In this document: piece by piece, positions 48,145-56,277 of the stretch
Position numbering within the stretch: the first letter of the stretch is position 1
How the letters are laid out: the number at the start of each line of letters is the position of its first letter
Position numbers and translations under genes: made by a program
NCBI GenBank assembly: GCA_023212645.1
Contig: JALBYC010000016.1
Location: forward strand, 62,001-126,000
Reading direction: 5' to 3'
DNA: 64,000 bases
DNA from: Farysia itapuensis
Lineage: Eukaryota; Basidiomycota; Ustilaginomycetes; Ustilaginales; Ustilaginaceae
Notes under the pieces: model-generated
The model's database searches: none
What the model was told of the DNA's origin: nothing
Seen by the model: the letters and a program-made list of their open reading frames with translations, nothing else

Positions 48145-49986
48145 TTATTTGAGTCTAGAGGGGGCGAATACTTCACCGATGCAGTTGGGTGTGCCACACT
48201 TGCAATCGACAATGGCGCCGGAAGCGCCCTGACCGAGGCTGCGCGCTGTTTTGGCTGAGCTGGCCGAACTGACGAGGATACTTGTTGGATCCTGGCCTGG
48301 TTCGGTAAGCAGGTCCTTAATCTGGACGGCGGGGACGGCTTCCGTGGTGCTGCCTGAGTAGTAGTTGAAACACAGTTCTTCACCGGCACTGACGGGGCGG
48401 GAGGTGAAAAATGCCAGCCAGGGACGCAAGATCGATGCCTCTTCCGCGTACACGGGGAACTGGACGAGATTCGGGTTGCAAGAATGGTTGAAGAAGCGGG
48501 TGTAGTTGCCGAAGAGGCCCGAGTCGACAATCAGCGCGTACTGGTCTTCCATGTTCGACTGCCGTTGAGACCATGTCCGCACCTGCTCCTGCTGTAGCTC
48601 GTTGAGGTTGAGGTAATTGCGGACGTTTTCGTACTCGTCCTCCTCGGTGTGGGTTGGGTGGGGGTCTCGTTCTTTGCGCAGAACGGCAAAGAGTGCTTCC
48701 CACAGCCGTTTGCTCGCAGCAGGGTTGTACGTGCCTCTGCGCTTCATTTCTGCAATCTCGTCCCGCACGCCCTGTGCATACTGGGCGTATTCATCGTGAC
48801 CCTCGATAAGTAGATTGGCCTTGGTGATGCACCGCGCCAGCTCCAAGTCCGCCTCGAGCGAGCCGCGGTACTTGTGAAGCTCACCCCTATGCGCCAGATC
48901 CTCCTCTACGATGCGCTGTGTGAAAAAGAGCTTGACCACGTGCGAGTCGAGGTTCTGCAGATACGACATTCCGAGCTTGTTGTCGTACATCTGTGCGCGC
49001 TGTTCCGAAGCAGCATCCGAAAGCAACTCCCCGCTGTAGACGCCGACAAACGTGCCACGCGGAATGTCAGAGAGTGTCTTGATGCCCCACCCCTTTGTCG
49101 GCGTCTTTGTAAAGGCAAGCGAGACGTGCCGGCCGTTTTGGACGACGCGGTTGGTACAGCGATCCTTTTCGCAGCTGCAGGCGTGGTTGCATTCAAAGAT
49201 GGGCGTGCCAAGGTCGATATAGTCCACCAGCGTGCCTCGGTCGGTGTAGGCGAAACGAAGCTTTTTGTTCGGGTCGTTCGGGTGTCGTCGATGCCCGTCT
49301 AGTTGTCGTGCATACCAGCTTGTTTCGTTGGGATACTTGCGAATGGCGCGCATAAAGCATTCGCACGTTTCGGGAACGCACATCTCGTCTTCGCACGAGC
49401 AGCCTTCCAAATCACGACCCTGGTCTGTCATCTGGTAGCCGTTGACGACAGGTGGATCCGGCAGGTCCGAGACCGGCTTGACTGACGGGTCGAGGATGTA
49501 GCTCTCAGTCCAGGCAAAGTTCCATGGCGGCACAATGTCGCTCAGCTCCGTGACATGCTCGTTCAGAACATCGAGCCCCAGATGACTGCGGTCCATGTCC
49601 TGCGTCCAAGCCAGGAAAAAGTCTGTCAGGCGTCTCGCTTCCATATCAGAGAACGGATCTGGAGGCTTGTTGCGCAAACTGAGCTGTAACTCCTGCCCCT
49701 TGTCCACCGCCTTTGTCAGGTAGAAGTAAGCCGGATTAGATCTGTTGAAGGAGAGGGCCTTGACTTCGGGATTTGACCACAGCACTAAAGCTCTTCTACT
49801 AGAGTCTTGGTCATCGTTCGGGTCGGGTCTTCGTTGCGGGGGTGCCTCGGTCGAAGCACGGCGTTGAGCAGCTCTCGACAGGGCATCTTTGATGCGAGCC
49901 GTGCTTACCGCATCGTTCCTTGGCGATGACGCATCTGCAAGAGACAGCACAGAGACATGCCTACGATGCTCATGTTCGACCGTCAT
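48145..49986 (-). CDS. Histone H3K9 methyltransferase, Suv39/Clr4/DIM-5 type (SET)
   Basis: Predicted 613-residue SET-domain enzyme. A pre-SET zinc cluster (CSCEDEMCVPETCEC and ECNHACSCEKDRC, about 196-280) precedes the SET domain (KGWGIKTLSDIPRGTFVGVYSGE, NHSCNPN near 517, ELCFNYYSG). A post-SET zinc motif (CKCGTPNCIG, about 594-603) closes the protein. All three parts are needed for H3K9 methylation in this family. No chromodomain is evident in the N-terminal 190 residues, so the layout is nearer DIM-5 than Clr4. The SET domain carries an unusually long Glu/Arg-rich insertion (about 150 residues) between SGE and the NHSCNPN motif. Intronless. Divergent from the FAD oxidoreductase across 305 bp. 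Confidence 0.93.
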   Translation of the reverse strand: MTVEHEHRRHVSVLSLADASSPRNDAVSTARIKDALSRAAQRRASTEAPPQRRPDPNDDQDSSRRALVLWSNPEVKALSFNRSNPAYFYLTKAVDKGQELQLSLRNKPPDPFSDMEARRLTDFFLAWTQDMDRSHLGLDVLNEHVTELSDIVPPWNFAWTESYILDPSVKPVSDLPDPPVVNGYQMTDQGRDLEGCSCEDEMCVPETCECFMRAIRKYPNETSWYARQLDGHRRHPNDPNKKLRFAYTDRGTLVDYIDLGTPIFECNHACSCEKDRCTNRVVQNGRHVSLAFTKTPTKGWGIKTLSDIPRGTFVGVYSGELLSDAASEQRAQMYDNKLGMSYLQNLDSHVVKLFFTQRIVEEDLAHRGELHKYRGSLEADLELARCITKANLLIEGHDEYAQYAQGVRDEIAEMKRRGTYNPAASKRLWEALFAVLRKERDPHPTHTEEDEYENVRNYLNLNELQQEQVRTWSQRQSNMEDQYALIVDSGLFGNYTRFFNHSCNPNLVQFPVYAEEASILRPWLAFFTSRPVSAGEELCFNYYSGSTTEAVPAVQIKDLLTEPGQDPTSILVSSASSAKTARSLGQGASGAIVDCKCGTPNCIGEVFAPSRLK

Positions 49987-50291
49987 ACGCGCAAGTCATC
50001 GGCCATACGCAGCTACCAAGGCTGCAAGGTGGTCCCGAGCAGAGGCCAGAGGTAGGGTGTTGTTCGTGTTTCGTTGTTGGATAGCTGCCCCGATCTGTCA
50101 AAATTCTTGTTTCATCGGCATCCCGATCTGCGAGATTGTGGAGGCCAGGGTTGCGTATGACGTCTTGACAGCTTTGCTAAGGCTCATGTAACCACACTCT
50201 CGGCGCTTGTTTCACCCAGGACGCCGAGCTTTGTCATATAGAAGGCGTCGGTCTCTGAGTATGCTGTTCCCTTAGACACTACCCACAAAAC
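49987..50291. other. Divergent intergenic region between the SET methyltransferase and FAD oxidoreductase
   Basis: 305 bp, the likely shared promoter of both genes. No obvious TATA element or repeat. Confidence 0.5.
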
Positions 50292-52004
50292 ATGGTTCAG
50301 AAGACGAAGAAGCGCGTTATCGTCGTGGGCGGCGGTGCGGCAGGCATGTCTGCCTGTCATGCTTTCTCGCTCTCCCCTGACGAGTTTGATGTTGTGCTGT
50401 ACGACAAGCAATGTTCGCTCGGCGGATCTGCCACCTCCTACCAGCTGCCTGATCCGGCAAAGTACAAGTCGCAGTACATCAACGATGGCGTCCAAGGAGC
50501 CTCGCCCGTGTTTCACAACACTTTCAAAGTGTTTGAGCATGTCCTTGGCTTCCGAGCGCAGGAAGTTGGCATGCAGATCTCGTTTGGCAAAGGCAAAGAT
50601 ACATTCTGGTCCAACGTATTCCCCTCTGAGCTTGTGGAAAAGCATGCAGAGGACATCAAGAAGTTTGGTCGCACGCTCAAGACCATCGGCCGCTTTGAAG
50701 TGCTGTTTGCCGTGATACCTGTGCACCGCATGCTCAAGATGTTTGGCTTCTCTGACGATTTCGGCGAGCGGATGGTGTATCCCCTTGTCGCACTGTTCTT
50801 CGGTACGGGAAATGACACCAAGCACATCTCGTCGGCCATTTTGGAGCGGGTCTTTCTGGATCCCAGCATGCGTCTGTTTGAATTCTCCGAAGACAGTCTG
50901 CTGGCAAGTGTGCCAACAATGATGGCGTTCCCCGAGCTAGCTCGCGTGTATGCTGCATGGCAAGACGAAGTCTGCAAGAACGGCAACATTCGCATCGAGA
51001 CCAGTCGTGAGGTGTTTGAAATCCAGCGCAACACGAAAGGCGCACGCAAGCAGGGTGGCAACATTCTGATCAACTCGCGCAGAGTCGACAAGGACGGCAA
51101 GCCGCTCACCTCTGGCGAGCAAGACGAACGCACGGAAAGCTTTGACGAGCTCATCATGGCCTGTGACGCCGACTCTGCGCTGAAAATCCTCGGCAAGGCC
51201 ACCACCTGGAAAGAGCGCAAGATTCTCGGTTCCATTCTCTACAAATGGGACATCACCACCACCCACAATGACTATGACTACATGAACAAGCACTACCAGA
51301 TGACGTACGATTCAAAGTACAACGCCAAGAACCGCAACGACAAGGAGACGATGGAGTCGTTCGAGTTTGCAAAGAAGAACTGGGCGCCGCTGTATCTCAT
51401 CAAGATGTACGAGGACGATCCCTCGCTCATTGAAATGTCGTTTGATCTGACCAATTACCAGCCACAGTTCAGCGGGTCTGGGCCGACGGGGCCGAAAGAC
51501 CGAGGTGCTCGTTCTGTCGAATCGGCTCCGCCGCGCGAGCGTCAAGGACCTAACGGCAAGCAAGGCGACAGCCAGGAAAAGGAACTTTCGCAGCTACCCT
51601 CGGACGACCCCAAGGATCTGAAAGACCCAGACGTCAAAGACCACGTCTTCCAAACCATCTTCCTCAACAAAGACCTGTCGGAGAAGTGGACCAAGTCTGA
51701 GATTTCCCAGGACAAGATCATTCTTGAAAAGTGGTGGAAGCAGCAGTCGCATCGCTGGACGCACTATGCTTTTGTCGTGCCGTGGCTCTGGCTGATCAAC
51801 GGTGCCAATCACACCAACTACTGCGGTGGATGGACGCTGGTCAATATGCACGAAGTCGCGATCGTCTCTGGCTACGCGGCCGCCGTTGCTATTGGCGCCA
51901 AATACCCGTTCGAGGAAGACAAAGATTGCGCGCGTCTTTTCCATCTGTACAATGCGCTCGCCCATCTCAACTTCAAGAACGCAAAGAAGGCACTCAAGGG
52001 ATAA
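50292..52004 (+). CDS. FAD-dependent oxidoreductase, flavin amine oxidase-like
   Basis: Predicted 570-residue flavoprotein. The N-terminal dinucleotide motif is VIVVGGGAAGMSACHAF followed by the GG doublet region LGGSATSYQLP, as in amine-oxidase/phytoene-desaturase-like flavoenzymes. The C-terminal FAD-contact region is CGGWTLVNMHEVAIVSGYAAA. No signal peptide is seen. A Pro/Gly/Ser/Asp-rich insertion (about 395-445) interrupts the substrate domain. The substrate cannot be inferred from sequence. ATG at 50292 lies 10 residues before the Rossmann strand. Confidence 0.82.
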   Translation: MVQKTKKRVIVVGGGAAGMSACHAFSLSPDEFDVVLYDKQCSLGGSATSYQLPDPAKYKSQYINDGVQGASPVFHNTFKVFEHVLGFRAQEVGMQISFGKGKDTFWSNVFPSELVEKHAEDIKKFGRTLKTIGRFEVLFAVIPVHRMLKMFGFSDDFGERMVYPLVALFFGTGNDTKHISSAILERVFLDPSMRLFEFSEDSLLASVPTMMAFPELARVYAAWQDEVCKNGNIRIETSREVFEIQRNTKGARKQGGNILINSRRVDKDGKPLTSGEQDERTESFDELIMACDADSALKILGKATTWKERKILGSILYKWDITTTHNDYDYMNKHYQMTYDSKYNAKNRNDKETMESFEFAKKNWAPLYLIKMYEDDPSLIEMSFDLTNYQPQFSGSGPTGPKDRGARSVESAPPRERQGPNGKQGDSQEKELSQLPSDDPKDLKDPDVKDHVFQTIFLNKDLSEKWTKSEISQDKIILEKWWKQQSHRWTHYAFVVPWLWLINGANHTNYCGGWTLVNMHEVAIVSGYAAAVAIGAKYPFEEDKDCARLFHLYNALAHLNFKNAKKALKG

Positions 52005-52064
52005 AGTGCGCACCCAACTTTCCACTATACCCATCACAACCGTGTACAATTGCTGATCGTTCAT

Positions 52065-53175
52065 TTACTCCAGTTTGCGATGTGTGTCGGTGTGAGAAAG
52101 TAAGGATAGCATGCGGGGGCGGATGAGGAACCAACCTGTGGCGAGCATGAGGATCAGCGCGGGCAGTAGGGTCAGGGCTGTGCGCGGTACTGCACCAAAG
52201 TACAGCCGTTCCAAGGTGAGGTGGATTGGGTAGGTGCGGTCTTGCAGCCGCGGGTTCGCATCCCACAGCGATCCATACACTGTCTCTGCAAGCTGTCTCA
52301 GCAGCTTAGCCGGCTGACTGTCTGTGTTGCTTATGGCGGGAGAAGGTATGGATACGCCGGTTCTGAGCGCGACAAGGTGCAGGTACAACTTTGTGCACGG
52401 GTACATGGATGGGTCGTGATCGTCCATCGAGATAGTATCACTAGCCAAGATGGCCGGAGCCGAAGCAGACGCTTCTGGCTGGGAGAAGACGACGGTGCTT
52501 GGCTTTTTGCGCCCGGCTGTCTGCTTCGGCACGACTGACGAAACAATGGCATGGATGGGTACGGCGGCTGTCGCGGTGGCGGCAGGACGTGGTGGTGACG
52601 CAAGCTTGGATGTCTCCACCAGCTCCGCCTTCCACTCAACCCCTCCGCTCTGCAGCACCTCTTCCGGCGCGTGCACGGCCAGTAACACTTCGACACCGTG
52701 GTTGGCCGCAATCGACAGCCGGAGAGAGAAGCGTTTCGTCAAGAACCACGCGAGCTTGTCGAGCGTCTGACGAATCCACCGATCACGTGGGACGAGATCA
52801 CGATACATGGCTGCATCTATGGGACTCGGCAGGGTGAAAGAGCCGCCATTGGACAGATCAAGGACGAGCCAAGCACCGTCCTCAGTTCCGGCGAGACTTG
52901 CACCTTCAATCGCCTGGACTGTATATGTGGACGGTGTCGAACCAAGCCGCAGAACCGGCCTGCAGACCAATGCGCGCACGTCAGCTGAACTGTCCGCTGC
53001 AAGTTCTGCGCTGAGCGTCGACTTACCAGTTGCTGGATAGCTGGTCGGCAGCTTTCGCCGCCAAGTGTCCGTATTCGTCAGCTCGACACAGGACCGGCCC
53101 AAAGTTGCGAATCTCAGTGTTGGCCTGCACGCCAGCAAACAACGCCAGAGGTATCAATAGCGCAAGCAGTCGCAT
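52065..53175 (-). CDS. Type I ER-like membrane protein of unknown role (possible GPI-mannosyltransferase cofactor), two exons
   Basis: Exon 1 is 53175-53027 and exon 2 is 52959-52065, joined by a 67-nt intron (GTAAGT...GTCTGCAG), giving 347 residues. Splicing yields a signal peptide (MRLLALLIPLALFAGVQA) and the segment NTEIRNFGPVLC just after it. A luminal region of about 280 residues and one C-terminal membrane span (LLPALILMLATGWFLI) follow. This layout fits ER proteins that assist GPI-anchor mannosylation (Pga1, or Pbn1/PIG-X), but I see no motif that decides between them, so this is only a suggestion. The longer frame of exon 2 lacks a start codon at a signal peptide, which supports the intron. 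Confidence 0.7.
52960..53026 (-). other. Spliceosomal intron of the type I membrane protein gene
   Basis: 67 nt, GTAAGT at the 5' end and GGTCTGCAG at the 3' end, phase 2. Splicing rebuilds a Trp codon and joins the signal-peptide exon to the main frame. Confidence 0.85.
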
Positions 53176-53631
53176 CCTTTACATCTCACCACCCCTTCCA
53201 GTGTCGGCCGGTGCGAAGCGCTACACAAACACACGTCAAGGGTGCAAACGTCAAAGCGTCAGCCTGTTTACGTTTCAACGTTTAACGTTTTGCAGGTAGA
53301 AGGGTCAATCTGACACGAGGTGGAACCAACACACTAGGCGCGCTAGGCGCTAGGCCCACTAGGGTACTAGGGTACTAGGCGCTAGGCTCTAGGTACTAGG
53401 TACACTAGCTACACTGACGTACACAGACATGCAGACAGCAGACAGTGCAGGTATACAGGCACTTCACACACTTCGTACTTCGTGCAACTCGGTACTTCAG
53501 GCACGTGGACGAGCAACAGAACGGCTTTGCAATGACGTTGTGATTTCTGAGTGACCCAAAGCAGTTCCATCTGTTTGCTAGGCGCGGTGTTGTTCTCTTG
53601 ATGAGATGTGTGAAATGCGAGGCTTTCTTTC
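53176..53631. other. Intergenic region with CTAGG repeat array
   Basis: 456 bp upstream of the type I membrane protein gene and downstream of the monooxygenase. It contains ACGTTT-like repeats near 53265-53295 and the CTAGG array described separately. No gene is supported. Confidence 0.55.
53334..53400. repeat. Short imperfect tandem array of CTAGG
   Basis: Nine copies of CTAGG in 67 bp, at starts 53334, 53343, 53350, 53359, 53367, 53375, 53382, 53389 and 53396. They are spaced 7-9 bp, mostly within GTACTAGG or GCGCTAGG. The motif is not seen at this density elsewhere in the window. The 9-fold reiteration with variable spacing suggests slippage. Confidence 0.85.
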
Positions 53632-55668
53632 TTACGCTCGCACCTTTGGGTCGGATTGAATGTCTGATGCGACACTCGTGACGATGGTGGTCAGAAGCGC
53701 GAATAGACGTAGCATTCTGCCACGAGAGGGCACCGATGAAACTTTGACATCATGCTCGACGGCAATGGGAGCAAAGTCATTCTGAAATCTTCGTGGCTTG
53801 GAGTATGTCGACCCGGGCTTGGCAAACATTCGTGGCACAAAAGGCCTGCTGAAAGCAGTGATGACTGCAAGAGACTTCTCGAGAATGAGTGCGAGTAGAT
53901 TGACATAGGCGTAAAAGATCATTGGGATGAGACCCATCATGAGGTTGCCAATGAGTCCACGCCGCTGAATAGTGTCGTAAATCTCGGTCTCAACGATGCG
54001 TTTGGCATCCGGGTGTCGGTAAGGTCCCACTAGTCGGTAGAATGTGGTAAAAGCAGCACCGAAGCAGTAAATGAGAGTTACTTTGGGACCGTATTGCCAG
54101 AGCAGTTGGCCCAGTGACGGGGCAGAGCCCATGTCTCGTGCGAGTTGTGAAACGTAAGACGAGTAGTCGACGCCGTACTTTATGCGTGCCTGTTCCTTAA
54201 CAAGTAGATAGTAATGAGGTGTGGAGAGGGGAGCTGGGATCTTGTTCCGCAGGATCAAAGTCCATAGCTGAGCTTGCATCTCTGCAATGGGTGGAATAGC
54301 GCCTACACCGGGTCGGACAAAGCCGATAAAGGCGACAGTAGGATCTGATGGATCAAAAACGTCTCTGCATCGCACCGTAGCTGGCACAGGATAATCTTTG
54401 GACAAAAAGTCAAACTCCTGCGTGTAACCGGTGGCAAAGACAACAACGTCAGGTTTAATGGTCCTGCTTCGCATGCGAAGATCCTCTTTGCGGCCGTTGC
54501 GAACAAAGACTACGGTTCCGTCTTGCTCCATTCTGGCCGGTGGCGGTGCCAGATCCACTGAAGTCTCCTCTGGCTTCATTGTCGGTGGATCAAGATAGCT
54601 CGAGATGCGCTCCATGAACTTGGAACGATTCTTCCACCCACGATTGATGTAGGGCATGGCTTTGCCACTTTTGTTTAGGAAAGTATAGGCTCGGCCAAGT
54701 CGGTGCTCTTCCAGTTCGCCAACCCACTGATTGCAGCCTGCCTGGGTTCCTGTGAGGGCCCAAAGCACGCGCTTGATGACAAAATCGGACACGAACCAGC
54801 GCAAATGGGCAGAGGCGACCCAGGGATGAACGTAAGCGGTCTCAAAGAGATTGGTAATGAGACCGTCGATGGGCAAATTGCCATCAAAGACATTGCCAAA
54901 GACGACAAAGTCGGCAAGGACAGCAGGAAAGTGCAAGAAACCAGCTCGAGTGCAGAGGACGATTTCCGAGGCGCCAGCTTTGACTGCTTCGTAGGCCATG
55001 TCCATGCCTGTCTCGCCGGTGCCCATGATGAGAACGCGTTTGCCGCTGAAGAGCGAGCGATCTTTGAACTGCGAGGAGTGAAGTGCAATGATGTCTGATG
55101 CTTTGTTGGCGTGCTGAACTGGCTGTGGCACCTGTTGCGGAAGCAATTCTCGATCGGCCATGGGTGCAGACACGATCTGGTCACCTTGAATGACTGGCGG
55201 CATGCCTGGAATCTTGGGGACAGCGGGCACCACGTGAAGACCAGAGCAGACACAAAGATGTGTGAACAGCTCGGAGCGGTCATCTGAATCATGTACCGAG
55301 CGAAAGCGAACCAGGTGTCCTGCGTCGACTCTTACTGACTTAATGACCTTGGTCTTCATACGAAAGTTGCATCGTTCGCGCAGCTTGAAGCGGGATGTAT
55401 AGTCCTCGAGGTACTGTACGTACTCGGGCAGGGTGAGATGGTCTTTGTGTTGCAACGGTAAACGAAAGTCGGAGAAAGAGGTGAGCTGCTTTGAGGAGAC
55501 GAGGGTAGCATTGGAGTAGGAGCGGTATCGAAAGGTGCCTCCAATGTCACTCTCTGCCTCAAAGATGGTGATGGAGGGATTGAACTCTGGATCGGCATCG
55601 GCTGCGTCGAGCAAGGTTTTTGCAGTGACCAGAGCACTCGGACCTGCACCGATTATGGCGACCTTCAT
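53632..55668 (-). CDS. Flavin-containing monooxygenase-like protein
   Basis: Predicted 678-residue FMO/BVMO-type flavoprotein. An N-terminal FAD site is VAIIGAGPSALV, and the second dinucleotide site is VLIMGTGETGMDMAYEA. The motif ATGYTQEFDFL marks the C-terminal part of the family. The FMO fingerprint FxGxxxHxxxW/F is not clearly seen in its usual place. C-terminal hydrophobic segments (about 570-625) suggest membrane attachment. Substrate unknown. The ATG at 55668 begins exactly at the Rossmann strand. Divergent from the next plus-strand gene. Confidence 0.82.
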   Translation of the reverse strand: MKVAIIGAGPSALVTAKTLLDAADADPEFNPSITIFEAESDIGGTFRYRSYSNATLVSSKQLTSFSDFRLPLQHKDHLTLPEYVQYLEDYTSRFKLRERCNFRMKTKVIKSVRVDAGHLVRFRSVHDSDDRSELFTHLCVCSGLHVVPAVPKIPGMPPVIQGDQIVSAPMADRELLPQQVPQPVQHANKASDIIALHSSQFKDRSLFSGKRVLIMGTGETGMDMAYEAVKAGASEIVLCTRAGFLHFPAVLADFVVFGNVFDGNLPIDGLITNLFETAYVHPWVASAHLRWFVSDFVIKRVLWALTGTQAGCNQWVGELEEHRLGRAYTFLNKSGKAMPYINRGWKNRSKFMERISSYLDPPTMKPEETSVDLAPPPARMEQDGTVVFVRNGRKEDLRMRSRTIKPDVVVFATGYTQEFDFLSKDYPVPATVRCRDVFDPSDPTVAFIGFVRPGVGAIPPIAEMQAQLWTLILRNKIPAPLSTPHYYLLVKEQARIKYGVDYSSYVSQLARDMGSAPSLGQLLWQYGPKVTLIYCFGAAFTTFYRLVGPYRHPDAKRIVETEIYDTIQRRGLIGNLMMGLIPMIFYAYVNLLALILEKSLAVITAFSRPFVPRMFAKPGSTYSKPRRFQNDFAPIAVEHDVKVSSVPSRGRMLRLFALLTTIVTSVASDIQSDPKVRA

Positions 55669-56277
55669 GCTGATATGATGTCGGCTGTCACAAAAACGTG
55701 ATTACGAGAGAACCCTGAATTGCCGCTGTGATATATGAAATGGGCAGAGAGTGCCGCGCAACAGAGCCAAGTTTGCCTTTCCTCCTACTTTGAGTTGTGT
55801 CACAGGACTTTGTCGGCACTGGACCGTCAAGATCAGCGATGCTAAGGTTTGTGACTTGTGAGATGAATGGATCAAAGTGAATGCTATGCGCCAGATGCGC
55901 GTAGCCGTTGCCACCCGACGGCTAAGGTTGGGTCTGCATCTGCATCGCCTGTTTCTTCTCCGCGCTGTCCTGTCTCGCCCTGACTGTAATGTGCCCCACT
56001 CTCAAAATCCGAAATCCAAAATTCAAATTTAGTGCAGAGTTTGTATTTGGCCGTTGGTAGTGAGGCGGGGCGGCATTCCAGCGTCGAGTACAAAGAGAAG
56101 AGAGGCACCCGAGCTGAATTGCAAGGCAAGGCTCTCTCCAATTCCCCTTGTATCCTCATCAGCACCACCATCCCTCCAACCTCGTACACTTTCAGCATAT
56201 ATGCAGCTCATCCGCCCATACAACCTAGAACAACAAGCCTAAAGGCAAACGTCTGACTCAGACAGCATACCCGAAAC
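55669..56277. other. Divergent intergenic region between FMO-like and membrane-protein genes
   Basis: 609 bp, likely the shared promoter of two divergent genes. No gene or repeat is recognised. Confidence 0.5.
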
